Shown: positions 33,018 through 41,608 of the stretch, piece after piece
Numbering within the stretch: position 1 is the first letter of the stretch
Layout of the letters: every line of letters starts with the position of its first letter
Assembly (NCBI GenBank): GCA_023227965.1
Contig: JALOCA010000009.1
Coordinates: forward strand, 1 to 64,000
Direction of reading: 5' to 3'
Length of the DNA stretch: 64,000 bases
Source of the DNA: Lentimicrobiaceae bacterium
GTDB lineage: Bacteria; Bacteroidota; Bacteroidia; Bacteroidales; JALOCA01
Program-made: the position numbers and the translations under genes
The notes under the pieces: model-generated
What the model saw: only the letters and a program-made list of their open reading frames with translations
Database searches by the model: none
What the model was told of the DNA's origin: nothing

Positions 33018-33884
33018 TTATTTCTGTTCCATTTCTATAAAACGGTATTTACTTACCTGCTTTAGTTTGCGTGTTGCAAGATCGAAATGAAAGTACTTAT
33101 CAGGTTTAATGCCAGAAGAGAAATTGTTAGAAATATACTGGTTCATGAGGTAATCGAAAAAATAACTGCCATATTTTGCACCCGCATAAGCAGCAAGGTC
33201 ATATATGTCGTTAATTTGCAATGAATCATATGTGTATTCAAAATACACTGACTGATTTAAAACATTAAACTTGAACGCACCGTCGAAATAATCTTTTGCA
33301 CTTTCTTCGGAATAAAGCAACTTTTTACTGCTGTTCCTGGCGCTGTCCTGGTTATTAACCCCGGAAATTTCGAACCAACTACACAGATTTACAGAATTGA
33401 TTCCAAACTCGTTGTATAAATGAATAGTATCGGCAAAATAGGCTTCATTGGTTACGGGAATAATATCTTCTTCAATTTGTAACTGTGCCATGTTAATGAT
33501 ATACATGTCGGAGTTATCGAGCGAGAGAAAATCCGTGGTTTCCAAAGGGGAGTACACTTTGAAATGCAATTTACCCAATTCTTCGGAAAAAGCATTCATG
33601 TACCTGGCAATGAATAACGAATCGGAAAGGAGTTTCAGGTATGTACTTTTGGCAAAAAGTATCGAATCTGTTTTCGTGGTATTGGTATTTTCTGCTTGCC
33701 AGCTTTTTAAGTTTATTTTGTAGAGATAGTCGGGAGAAAGTAGCATTATCGGAATTTCGCCCGCATTGGTAATGTACTTTTTTGCTAATTTCCGTTCAGC
33801 AGAACAGGAAATAAATAAGAAGAGGGCAGATAATATAACTATTATCAACCTTTTTCCTTTATTTTGCTTTTGCGATATTGGCAT
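33018..33884 (-). CDS. Lipoprotein of unknown function
   Basis: From ATG 33884 the product is 288 residues with a lipoprotein signal: basic n-region KQNKGKRL, hydrophobic core, lipobox FISC with Cys about residue 27. The mature protein has regularly spaced aromatic residues and a C-terminal LATRKLKQVSKYRFIEMEQK; no motif is recognised. Longer starts (33977, 33929) would overlap or abut the flavodiiron gene and lack a signal peptide at the N-terminus. The gene follows the flavodiiron gene by 41 bases on the same strand and may share its transcript. Predicted location is the periplasmic face of a membrane. Confidence 0.7.
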   Translation of the reverse strand: MPISQKQNKGKRLIIVILSALFLFISCSAERKLAKKYITNAGEIPIMLLSPDYLYKINLKSWQAENTNTTKTDSILFAKSTYLKLLSDSLFIARYMNAFSEELGKLHFKVYSPLETTDFLSLDNSDMYIINMAQLQIEEDIIPVTNEAYFADTIHLYNEFGINSVNLCSWFEISGVNNQDSARNSSKKLLYSEESAKDYFDGAFKFNVLNQSVYFEYTYDSLQINDIYDLAAYAGAKYGSYFFDYLMNQYISNNFSSGIKPDKYFHFDLATRKLKQVSKYRFIEMEQK

Positions 33885-33925
33885 CCGGAATGTCTTTCGA
33901 GATAAGTTTGTTAAAGATAAAGTAA

Positions 33926-35131
33926 TCATTTTGATGAATGCATTTTTTCGGCAAATCTTTTGCCAAATTCTATGCATTGGATTTCCGCTTCGTGGTGTGG
34001 GGTAAATTTAATAAACACGTTTTCGCCCATTAGGGTAAGTTTAAGGTTTGCCAGATTCGATTCAATAATTTTCTGTCCTTCACCACTCCATCCATACGAC
34101 CCGAAGGCGGCAGCCAGTTTTCCCTTGTCTCTGATAGGGTTTATGAGAGCGAATAGGGTATAAATCTGCAGCAGGGTGTTTTGATTTATCGTGGGCGACC
34201 CAATGATAATGGCATTAGCCATGGCTATTTTTTGATCTATTTCTCCTGCGGGCATGGCTTCGATATCACAAACATCAGTTTCAAAGTTACCGGCTGCACG
34301 GATGCCTTCGGCAATTTTTTCAGCCAACCTGGCAGTATTGCCATATGCAGAGACGTAAGGGATAAAGATTCTGTTTTTAACGGGAAGTTGTTCGGCTGCA
34401 AGTGCGTATTTTTCGCTTAAATCCACATAACGTTTCCATTGCGAGCGCAAAACCGGACCGTGCCCGGGGCAAATTGCGTTTATTTGCAACGGGCGAATCT
34501 TTTCTATGGCTTTCAACATGAATTTGCTGTAAGGTTTCAAAATCACATCAAAATAATATTTAAAGGCATCATCCCAATTTTCCACCAGGTCGTCGAACAT
34601 GGCTTCGTGGCAATAATGGGCGCCAAAAGAGTCGCAGGGAAAGAGAATTTTATCTTCTTCGAGGTAAGTGTACAGGGTATCGGGCCAATGCAGGTTGGGA
34701 GCCCCGATAAACCGAAGAGTTTTGTTGCCCAATGAAAGTATATCGCCATCTTTCACCACTTTGTTTTTGAATTCGAAGCCCAGCAGGTCGTTTAGGTAAC
34801 GAATGGCGTTGCCACTTCCGACAACGGTAGCATCGGGTGCTGTTTCGAGGAGTTTGGCTATGCTGCCTGAATGATCAGGTTCGGTATGGTTGACGATGAT
34901 ATATTCTATTTCGGATGGATTGCACAGGGTGCTTAGTTTTGCAAGGTAGGAGTCCCAAAACTTAATTTTGGCTGTTTCTACCACAGCTTTTTTGTCGGAA
35001 TTGATGAAGTAAGAGTTGTATGTGGTTCCATACCGGGTTTCCATCACAATATCGAATGTACGGAGGTCGGGGTCTAAAATACCTACCCAGTAAACATCAT
35101 TGGAAACGGCTAACGTTTTATTGTTTTGCAT
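33926..35131 (-). CDS. Flavodiiron protein (FprA-type A flavoprotein)
   Basis: From ATG 35131 the product is 401 residues. The metallo-beta-lactamase-like half has the diiron ligands H82-T-E84-P-D86-H87, then D in FPCDSFGAHY and His in CPGHGP. The C-terminal flavodoxin domain binds FMN (IPYVSAYGNTARLAEKIAEG). It reduces O2 to water or NO to N2O in the cytosol, protecting anaerobes and microaerophiles. It receives electrons from rubredoxin or F420-like donors. The upstream TTG at 35152 lies before the expected transcription start, since the -7 box is at 35150-35157. It is consistent with a strictly or mostly anaerobic host. Confidence 0.94.
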   Translation of the reverse strand: MQNNKTLAVSNDVYWVGILDPDLRTFDIVMETRYGTTYNSYFINSDKKAVVETAKIKFWDSYLAKLSTLCNPSEIEYIIVNHTEPDHSGSIAKLLETAPDATVVGSGNAIRYLNDLLGFEFKNKVVKDGDILSLGNKTLRFIGAPNLHWPDTLYTYLEEDKILFPCDSFGAHYCHEAMFDDLVENWDDAFKYYFDVILKPYSKFMLKAIEKIRPLQINAICPGHGPVLRSQWKRYVDLSEKYALAAEQLPVKNRIFIPYVSAYGNTARLAEKIAEGIRAAGNFETDVCDIEAMPAGEIDQKIAMANAIIIGSPTINQNTLLQIYTLFALINPIRDKGKLAAAFGSYGWSGEGQKIIESNLANLKLTLMGENVFIKFTPHHEAEIQCIEFGKRFAEKMHSSK

Positions 35132-35149
35132 AGGTGAAAATTGTTTGTG

Positions 35150-35157
35150 CAAAAATA
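35150..35157 (-). promoter_or_regulatory. Bacteroidetes -7 promoter box for the flavodiiron gene
   Basis: The minus strand reads TATTTTTG, an exact match, 19 bases before ATG 35131. Confidence 0.6.
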
Positions 35158-35193
35158 AAAAAAGAAATCCACCCTTTTGCCGGATGGATTTCT
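35158..35193 (-). terminator. Rho-independent terminator of pepD
   Basis: AGAAATCCA (35163-35171) and TGGATTTCT (35185-35193) pair perfectly, and on the minus strand they are followed by a T-run. It lies 23 bases after pepD and just upstream of the flavodiiron promoter. Confidence 0.85.
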
Positions 35194-35215
35194 AAATAAT
35201 TCTGAGCTTCTGAAA

Positions 35216-36676
35216 TTATTTTACAGGAATATTTTTCAGGGTTTCTACAAGAAAATCCCAAAACATTTCCACTGTTTTGATATTAACTTTTTCGTCCGGA
35301 GAATGCGGAAAACGGATGGTGGGACCAAAGGAAATCATATCCCAGTTAGGATAAACGCCTCCGAGTAACCCGCATTCTAATCCTGCATGAATGGCTCTTA
35401 TTTCGGGTATTTTTCCGTATTTATTTTTGTAGATATCGCTCATGGCTTTAAGAACCGGTGATTGCATGTTGGGTTTCCAGCCAGGGTATTGTCCGTCGAA
35501 AACTGTTTCTGCGCCAGCCAGGGTAAACACACTTTCGGTAACGCTTTCCAGGTCGAGTTTTGCCGAATCAACAGAGCTTCTGAGCAAGCATAAAATTTTA
35601 ACTTCGTTGCCTTCAAGATTAATGATGGCAAGGTTGTTAGAGGTTTCCACAAGGTCGTGCATATCGGCACTCATCCTGACAACGCCGTTAGGGCATGCAT
35701 TTACGGCATGGATAAGTTTTTGTTGTGTGGCAACGTCCATCACTTTTTCGGGCATGTTGGCAGGAATGGCTTCTGCTTTTAAATCGGGTTCGGTAGAGGA
35801 GAGCTCGTTTTTAATTATGTTTTCGAAAGTGGCAAGCAACTGGAGGAATGCCTTTGCATGGGCACTGGGAAGAACGATTACGGCTGATGATTCGCGGGGG
35901 ATGGCATTACGAAGGCTTCCGCCGTCAATAGTAGCTATGCGAATACCGAATGCATTTTGTGCCTGTTTAAGGAAGCGAAACAGTACTTTGTTTGAGTTTC
36001 CTCTGCCCAGGCTAATGTCCACTCCGGAATGTCCACCCTTGAGACCCTTTATATATAAGGTATAGGCAGAATATCCTGCGGGAACATTTTCAGGGGTAAA
36101 CGTGAAGGTGATTCCGGCATTGGTTCCGCCGGCACATCCAACGTACAATTCGCCTTCGTCTTCCGAATCCATATTGAGCAGGATATCTCCTTTAAGGATT
36201 CCGCCTTTTAGTCCGAAAGCACCTGTCATACCGGTTTCTTCATCAATGGTAAGAAGGACTTCCACGGGTCCGTGTTTAATATCTTTTGATTCAAGTACTG
36301 ACATGGCGGCGGCAACTCCGATTCCATTATCGGCACCCAGAGTTGTTCCGTGTGCTTTTACCCATTCGCCATCAATTTGCGGGCGAATAGGGTCTGTTTC
36401 AAAATTGTGTGCAGTGTCGTTATTTTTTTGTGGAACCATGTCGAGGTGTGCCTGTAAGATAACACCTTTCCGGTTTTCCATTCCTTTTGTGGCGGGTTTG
36501 CGGATGATTAGGTTGCCTACCTCGTCCACGATGGTTTCTAAACCTAATTGTTTTGCAAAATTAAATACATATTCCCTGATGGCTGCTTCATGTCCCGATG
36601 GATGGGGAAATGCACACAGGGCTTCAAAATTTTTCCATACGGAAGCAGGTTTTAAACCGCTTAATACAGTATTCAT
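35216..36676 (-). CDS. pepD: Beta-Ala-His dipeptidase / aminoacyl-histidine dipeptidase (M20)
   Basis: The 486-residue protein is an M20C peptidase. Its metal ligands lie in LQAHLDMVPQKN (His), TLGADNGIGVAAAM (bridging Asp) and TIDEETGMTGAFGLKGG (catalytic Glu and metal Glu), with a further Asp in LLNMDSEDEGE and His in IRAIHAGLECGLLG. It cleaves Xaa-His and related dipeptides in the cytosol. The length matches PepD (~485). It has its own promoter (36720-36727) and the GGAGGA sequence 7-9 bases before the ATG, one of few SD-like sites in the window. It is monocistronic. Confidence 0.95.
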   Translation of the reverse strand: MNTVLSGLKPASVWKNFEALCAFPHPSGHEAAIREYVFNFAKQLGLETIVDEVGNLIIRKPATKGMENRKGVILQAHLDMVPQKNNDTAHNFETDPIRPQIDGEWVKAHGTTLGADNGIGVAAAMSVLESKDIKHGPVEVLLTIDEETGMTGAFGLKGGILKGDILLNMDSEDEGELYVGCAGGTNAGITFTFTPENVPAGYSAYTLYIKGLKGGHSGVDISLGRGNSNKVLFRFLKQAQNAFGIRIATIDGGSLRNAIPRESSAVIVLPSAHAKAFLQLLATFENIIKNELSSTEPDLKAEAIPANMPEKVMDVATQQKLIHAVNACPNGVVRMSADMHDLVETSNNLAIINLEGNEVKILCLLRSSVDSAKLDLESVTESVFTLAGAETVFDGQYPGWKPNMQSPVLKAMSDIYKNKYGKIPEIRAIHAGLECGLLGGVYPNWDMISFGPTIRFPHSPDEKVNIKTVEMFWDFLVETLKNIPVK

Positions 36677-36719
36677 TGATATTCCTCCAGTGTTTGGTTA
36701 ATACTATTTTTATTAGGGG

Positions 36720-36727
36720 CAAATATA
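36720..36727 (-). promoter_or_regulatory. Bacteroidetes -7 promoter box for pepD
   Basis: The minus strand reads TATATTTG, an exact match, 44 bases before the start. GGAGGA follows near 36682-36687. Confidence 0.6.
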
Positions 36728-36774
36728 TGTATTTACTATTAATGCGAATCGAGGGTAAGAAATATTTTTGCCAC

Positions 36775-36850
36775 TAAGTATCTAAGGTGCTAATACACAC
36801 CAAGTTATTTTAAATAAATATTTTACATTTTGCCGTAGGTGATGAATGTT
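36775..36850. repeat. Third copy of the GCCGTAGGTGATGAA-type repeat
   Basis: GCCACTAAGTATCTAAGG at ~36769 is followed by ATATTTTACATTTTGCCGTAGGTGATGAATG at ~36818-36848 (two adjoining blocks). It matches the repeats in 32575-32910. It is in the gap between pepD and the CotH-type gene. Confidence 0.5.
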
Positions 36851-36892
36851 AGTAGAATGTTAATTTTTTAAGAAAAGATTGTCCACCGAAAA

Positions 36893-38422
36893 TTATTTTT
36901 TAACGAACATAGAAGTATAAACTACCTGTCCGGTTTGCACTTTTACGATATACATTCCTGCCGGTAGCTTGTGTATGGGAAACATTACGGAAGTATTATT
37001 CAAATCCGGATTGTTCCATTCGCCGCAGATAACTCCCTGCATATTGTAAATTATACAATGTACATTGTTTACAACGTTTCCGGGCAAAATAAGGGAGATA
37101 TAATTGTCGGCAGGATTAGGAATGATAGTCAAGCTGCCCGGTACAACTTCGGGTGTTTTTGCGGCGTTAAGTTGTTCAATAATCGTTTGCCGCCGTGTAA
37201 GAATAAAGGGTTTAATACCATAAGGTGTGTGCCCGTCAATGGCTTGTTCAAACCCGTTGTAAAAATCCTGGTCATCGTAACCCCAGTCCAATGTGCGGTA
37301 GGTATCGGCAAGTGCAGCCTGGGTAATAAGATTTTTGAGTGATTCAATACGCGGGAAAATAGTATCTGGATGGATAATTTCGCGCATAATAGTATCAAGG
37401 TATTGTTTGTAAAGGGTAAAAAAAACCGGAACTTTCAAAAGTTGTGTTACCATCGGACGGGCTTCGGAATGGTTCACCCAGTCAAGGCAGTTTCGTGTTG
37501 CCCAGTCTTTTCCCATCCAGTCAACCCCGAACGTGTTATCGGTGTCATAGGAAATAAAATCAAACTTTCCGCTGGTAGGGTTATCATACAGGTAATAATT
37601 ATTTTTGTTGTAGGCGTAATCATCCCAATTGCCAGTAGCAATATCAATAGCGTATGCTTTAAGATATGCTTTTACATTCAGTCGTTTAGATATTGAATCG
37701 GGAAACGTCGTGTTATTTTTTATGCTAAGAAGCCGGATAAAATGGACTAAACCGGTATAGTCATCAAGTGTTTCATTAGTTTGTAAGTCGTAGGCTCTTC
37801 CGCCTGTTGCAGAACTGCTTCCGATATTTTTATAGGTTTGCGGATCATCGCCTAAATATACCAGGTCTGCAGGATAAGTGCATTTATACAGATTACCGTC
37901 ATTGTCATCGAATACACGGCTCAGCCATTCTTTATCCATTTCTTCAAGGTTGGTGTATAAACCAAAATATTCTCCATTGATATACAGCTTAACAAAGCTG
38001 GTTCTGCGTTCAGGCATTCTGGCGTTTTTCCACACATCATAGAATAATTTTTCGCGGATAAGGGTAGGATCATTGTGTTGCCCGTTGAGATTAATTTTTT
38101 TTACGCCCTGGTATTTTCTTCCGGGAGCATAAGTATTGAAGCTTATCTTGAATGATTTTTTCTGCGAATAGCGGGAAGTATTACCCCTCAGGCGAAATCC
38201 TGTATTTTGCAGTGTATCGTGTAAAATTCCGTCACTGAAAACAAATTGTGCCATAAAATAATGGTTGGATAAAACATCTGTCAGAATCACCTGTAGGGAA
38301 TCGGCAGGCAAGTTGATGTTTATGGATGAAACTTTTGTATCGTCAAACAGTGTATTCTTTTGCGAAAAAACAGAAACCGGGAGCAGGAAAAACAGAAACG
38401 CTAATATATACAGTTTTATCAT
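36893..38422 (-). CDS. CotH-kinase-family protein with T9SS sorting domain
   Basis: From ATG 38422 the product is 509 residues with a signal peptide (MIKLYILAFLFFLLPVSVFSQ). The centre matches the CotH fold: RLRGNTSRYSQKKSFKISF, KLFYDVWK and FVKLYINGEYFGLYTNLEEMD. The catalytic-like segment is AIDIATGNWDDYAYN, followed by YDTDNTFGVDW. In spores CotH is an atypical protein kinase; in Bacteroidetes the secreted relatives are of unknown function. The C-terminal ~80 residues (from LTIIPNPADNYISL to MYIVKVQTGQVVYTSMFVKK) are a T9SS sorting domain. The -7 box at 38463-38470 supports the chosen start. Confidence 0.88.
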   Translation of the reverse strand: MIKLYILAFLFFLLPVSVFSQKNTLFDDTKVSSININLPADSLQVILTDVLSNHYFMAQFVFSDGILHDTLQNTGFRLRGNTSRYSQKKSFKISFNTYAPGRKYQGVKKINLNGQHNDPTLIREKLFYDVWKNARMPERRTSFVKLYINGEYFGLYTNLEEMDKEWLSRVFDDNDGNLYKCTYPADLVYLGDDPQTYKNIGSSSATGGRAYDLQTNETLDDYTGLVHFIRLLSIKNNTTFPDSISKRLNVKAYLKAYAIDIATGNWDDYAYNKNNYYLYDNPTSGKFDFISYDTDNTFGVDWMGKDWATRNCLDWVNHSEARPMVTQLLKVPVFFTLYKQYLDTIMREIIHPDTIFPRIESLKNLITQAALADTYRTLDWGYDDQDFYNGFEQAIDGHTPYGIKPFILTRRQTIIEQLNAAKTPEVVPGSLTIIPNPADNYISLILPGNVVNNVHCIIYNMQGVICGEWNNPDLNNTSVMFPIHKLPAGMYIVKVQTGQVVYTSMFVKK

Positions 38423-38462
38423 ATTATTGTATCGGGGTGAATACAAGTATAATTTTGTGCTA

Positions 38463-38470
38463 CAAAATTA
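38463..38470 (-). promoter_or_regulatory. Bacteroidetes -7 promoter box for the CotH-type gene
   Basis: The minus strand reads TAATTTTG, an exact match, ~41 bases before ATG 38422. Confidence 0.55.
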
Positions 38471-38556
38471 GGGATAATCAAACTTGCCCGGACAAATTCT
38501 TGCTAAAAAAGTGGAAACAAGCAAAATGGTTCTGTATACTTTGATATGGTGAAATA

Positions 38557-38593
38557 AAAAAAGAGGCTTTCTTATAAAGAGAGCCTCTTTTTT
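38557..38593 (-). terminator. Rho-independent terminator of the BNR/T9SS gene
   Basis: AAAAAAGAGGCT (38557-38568) and AGCCTCTTTTTT (38582-38593) pair over 12 positions with flanking A/T runs. It ends the gene whose stop codon is at 38611. Confidence 0.9.
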
Positions 38594-38610
38594 ATGCAAG
38601 TTCAGGTTTT

Positions 38611-41403
38611 TTATTTAACCACAATAAACTTTGAGGATGAAACTTTTGTATTTGTACTTACCTTAATCACGTAAATACCATTGGAAAGACCGTTGCAGTT
38701 AATGATATAGTTATGCAAACCTTTACTTTGATTTTTTAGTTGCATTGTTTGCATCATTTTTCCATTTATATCGAAAACATTGATCTGAATATCCGACATT
38801 TTATCGAACTGGTAGGTTAAAGTAGTATAATCCTGTTTTACAGGGTTGGGATATACATTCAAATAATCAACAGAAACGGGTTGGGGTTGGGGATCATTGA
38901 TGTCGACAAATTCACGGCATTCAAATAAACCGCTCCCGAAGGTTGCTGCATAAATAGCGCCAAAATTAAGCGTACCTGGTTTTGTAACCATTACAGTATC
39001 ATCACCAACAATATACGGAACTTCCATCCAAGGACGTGATGTAATTTGTTGTTGTAACATGGTAACAGCAATATTTCCCATTCCGTTTCCATCCTGAACC
39101 CATTCAGGATTATTTATATCAGAACACGACCAGATACCTTCGTTTGTACCTAAGATAACACGGTTACCATTAGTATATTCAGTTAAGGAAGTATAAACAG
39201 GCATTGCAGGAAGATTTGCCTGCACGGAAGTAAATTCCGGTTGGGTAGTTGTAGCATTGGTGCTGCGGAAAACATAGTCTGTTTTTCCATATCCACCGAT
39301 AGTAAGGATAACATTGTCGGCATTTGAAGGATCTGCGGTAATGGAAGTAACGTTATTATATCCTTTGCCGGAGGGTAAGGTAGTAGTAGTATAAATAATG
39401 GCGTCATTTACAACAGTAAGATCGAACACATATAAAATATTGTTACCACTTTTTGTAACAGCAGCATATAAATATTTACCATCTGCCGAAAAAGCGAAGC
39501 GCTGAGGAACTATACTTACATCACTAATGAGTTTAATCCATGTAGGAGTTTCTTTAAAATTCAAAGCTCCTGTTGTATAATATATTTCGCCCTTAGTAGA
39601 CGTGGTAGTAACATTTATAACGCCAACTACAAATTTACTGGCTACAAGGTCCTTAATTCTTAAGGTATCCTCAGCGTTTAAACTTACATTTGAATAGTAA
39701 TAAAACGGGAATTTTTGGTTGTTACTATATACCAATAAGGTATCACCGGGGTTAATGGCTTTTGTTAAAACTACATCCACGGTGTCTGTGCTTTCAGGAT
39801 AATTAAAGTTTTCCCACATTGCAGCAGGGGTAAAGAGCATGTCAGAATTAGTAGGAGAAGTTATGCTATCGGGAAGAAATTCGTAAGTAGCTCCGCCCAT
39901 GTCATCAGAACGTAAAAACAGGCTACCATCATTCGACCAGATGATAACTTTAGGGTTGGTTTGGGTAAGAAAACAAGGACCTCCCGAATTTACTGTTGCA
40001 CTAACAACGGTAGCTTGTTGGGGGGTATTAAGATCTCCGGGGATATACCAAGTACCCCAGTCTTGTACACCACCGGCAACAGTACCTTCACCTGAGCAGG
40101 CTACCGAATAAAACTGTGATGTAGTATAGGTTTTATTCAATACATTTAATGACATAAAATCATCATAAGTAACGAGAATGCCAAATGCTGTACCCATATA
40201 TACTATGGAAGAATTATTATTAGCAAAGAATATCTCAAAGTTCTGATAGGCGCTTGCGGCTTTTAATTCCCATGAATAATATCCATCAGGAAGTATTTTT
40301 GAACCTTCCCAAACGAAATATCCGCCAACAAGAAATTTTTCAGGATTATCAGGATAAACGGCTATAGAAACGGAATAACAACCTACATTATCAGCACCAA
40401 ATATATCGAAATGACTGCTACCTCCTGGTCCAATGATGCGCCAGGTATTGCCTTTGTCTACGGAAAGATACACATTTTCGAGCTGGCCATATTTAATATC
40501 TCCAGAACCATCTCCGGCTGCTACTGCATACACGTAATTGGGATCTGAAGGTGCAAAGGCTATTTCAACCCTTCCTACTCCCTCAAGGGGAAGCTTATCA
40601 GGGTTAATTATACTATCATTTTCATCAACATATTTTTTAGATACGCAAGTGAACCCATTCTGGTTACCATCATTGGCAAAGTAAACAAGATTGCCGACTA
40701 CAGCGCTGACTGTTCCGTCGGTTGCCACATCTACATCATAGGCGTTGGCAGATAAAGGAACCAGATTGCCGTTATCATTATAATTAGCTGTTTCCCACGT
40801 AAGTCCTCCGTCTTTCGACAATTTTAAGCCTGTATTTGTGGCAGCAAAAACTACTCCCCCCGGGGTAATGGCAATTTTATTAATAAAAGCCCAGTCAGTG
40901 TTCGAATTATTGGATACCGGACGGGTAGATTCGAGTAGAGTAAACGTGTTGCCATCGGTACTTTTGAATATGCCATGACCGATAATTCCTCCGAAATCAG
41001 TAAATGCCGTTTCCTGGAATATTTCGCCTGTTCCTGCATAAATATCACCGTTGGGGGCTTGTACCATACAATTTACATTCATGGATACATCGTCGGAACT
41101 TATCTTATGCCAGGTTAATCCGCCGGTAGTTGATTTGTAAATTCCGTCGCCAATGCTACCGGCAAAAATGGTTTTCATTTGCGCATCTCTTGAATCAACA
41201 ACAATGGCTTTTGTTTTTCCTCCAACATTATCGGGACCCATATTGGTCCAGTTCAGGTTTAAGCCGCTGCCCGATTTGTGTGCAGTTTTTCCGGTTTTCA
41301 ACGGATTATCCTTGACGGAAAAGGTACCTGCAAGAGTAGTTGAAAATACCGCCGCACCCATCATAACAGCTACTAAGCTTAACAGTAGATTTTTACTTTT
41401 CAT
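38611..41403 (-). CDS. Secreted BNR/sortilin-repeat protein with T9SS sorting domain
   Basis: The 930-residue protein has a signal peptide (to ~residue 25). A long beta-propeller-like region follows, with sialidase/VPS10-type repeats: GIYKSTTGGLTWHKIS, GIFKSTDGNTFTLL, GLKLSKDGGLTWE, NVYLSVDKGNTWRIIG. The Ser/Thr-x-Asp-G-G-x-T-W Asp-box is repeated. The C-terminus (VYPNPVKQDYTTLTYQF to GIYVIKVSTNTKVSSSKFIVVK) is a T9SS type A sorting domain. There is no complete sialidase active site visible, so it may bind or recognise surface glycans or proteins without hydrolysing them. It is monocistronic, with a terminator just downstream. Confidence 0.88.
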   Translation of the reverse strand: MKSKNLLLSLVAVMMGAAVFSTTLAGTFSVKDNPLKTGKTAHKSGSGLNLNWTNMGPDNVGGKTKAIVVDSRDAQMKTIFAGSIGDGIYKSTTGGLTWHKISSDDVSMNVNCMVQAPNGDIYAGTGEIFQETAFTDFGGIIGHGIFKSTDGNTFTLLESTRPVSNNSNTDWAFINKIAITPGGVVFAATNTGLKLSKDGGLTWETANYNDNGNLVPLSANAYDVDVATDGTVSAVVGNLVYFANDGNQNGFTCVSKKYVDENDSIINPDKLPLEGVGRVEIAFAPSDPNYVYAVAAGDGSGDIKYGQLENVYLSVDKGNTWRIIGPGGSSHFDIFGADNVGCYSVSIAVYPDNPEKFLVGGYFVWEGSKILPDGYYSWELKAASAYQNFEIFFANNNSSIVYMGTAFGILVTYDDFMSLNVLNKTYTTSQFYSVACSGEGTVAGGVQDWGTWYIPGDLNTPQQATVVSATVNSGGPCFLTQTNPKVIIWSNDGSLFLRSDDMGGATYEFLPDSITSPTNSDMLFTPAAMWENFNYPESTDTVDVVLTKAINPGDTLLVYSNNQKFPFYYYSNVSLNAEDTLRIKDLVASKFVVGVINVTTTSTKGEIYYTTGALNFKETPTWIKLISDVSIVPQRFAFSADGKYLYAAVTKSGNNILYVFDLTVVNDAIIYTTTTLPSGKGYNNVTSITADPSNADNVILTIGGYGKTDYVFRSTNATTTQPEFTSVQANLPAMPVYTSLTEYTNGNRVILGTNEGIWSCSDINNPEWVQDGNGMGNIAVTMLQQQITSRPWMEVPYIVGDDTVMVTKPGTLNFGAIYAATFGSGLFECREFVDINDPQPQPVSVDYLNVYPNPVKQDYTTLTYQFDKMSDIQINVFDINGKMMQTMQLKNQSKGLHNYIINCNGLSNGIYVIKVSTNTKVSSSKFIVVK

Positions 41404-41558
41404 ATGATTTTGATTAATTTATAGATTATATTTCCGATATTAAAAAGTGGCACAATTTACAACCTTTTTGAAAATATACAAACACTAAATCTTCAAAATT
41501 TTCTACAATCTTTTTACATAGACAATGAATGACTTAACAATTTTTAACAAGCATCACG

Positions 41559-41589
41559 TTGACTGCCTTTGCTGCAATGGTTATTTTTG
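41559..41589 (+). promoter_or_regulatory. Promoter (-33 and -7) for the moxR-bat operon
   Basis: TTG (41559-41561), 20 bases, then TATTTTTG (41582-41589) form a Bacteroidetes promoter. Transcription would begin ~41596, 13 bases before ATG 41609. This rules out the longer frame from 41525. Confidence 0.65.
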
Positions 41590-41608
41590 TACGCAAATTA
41601 TTAAGGGT

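Noticed and set aside
36102..36701. 199-codon plus-strand frame opposite pepD
   Set aside because: Antisense shadow of pepD, composition typical of the complementary strand.
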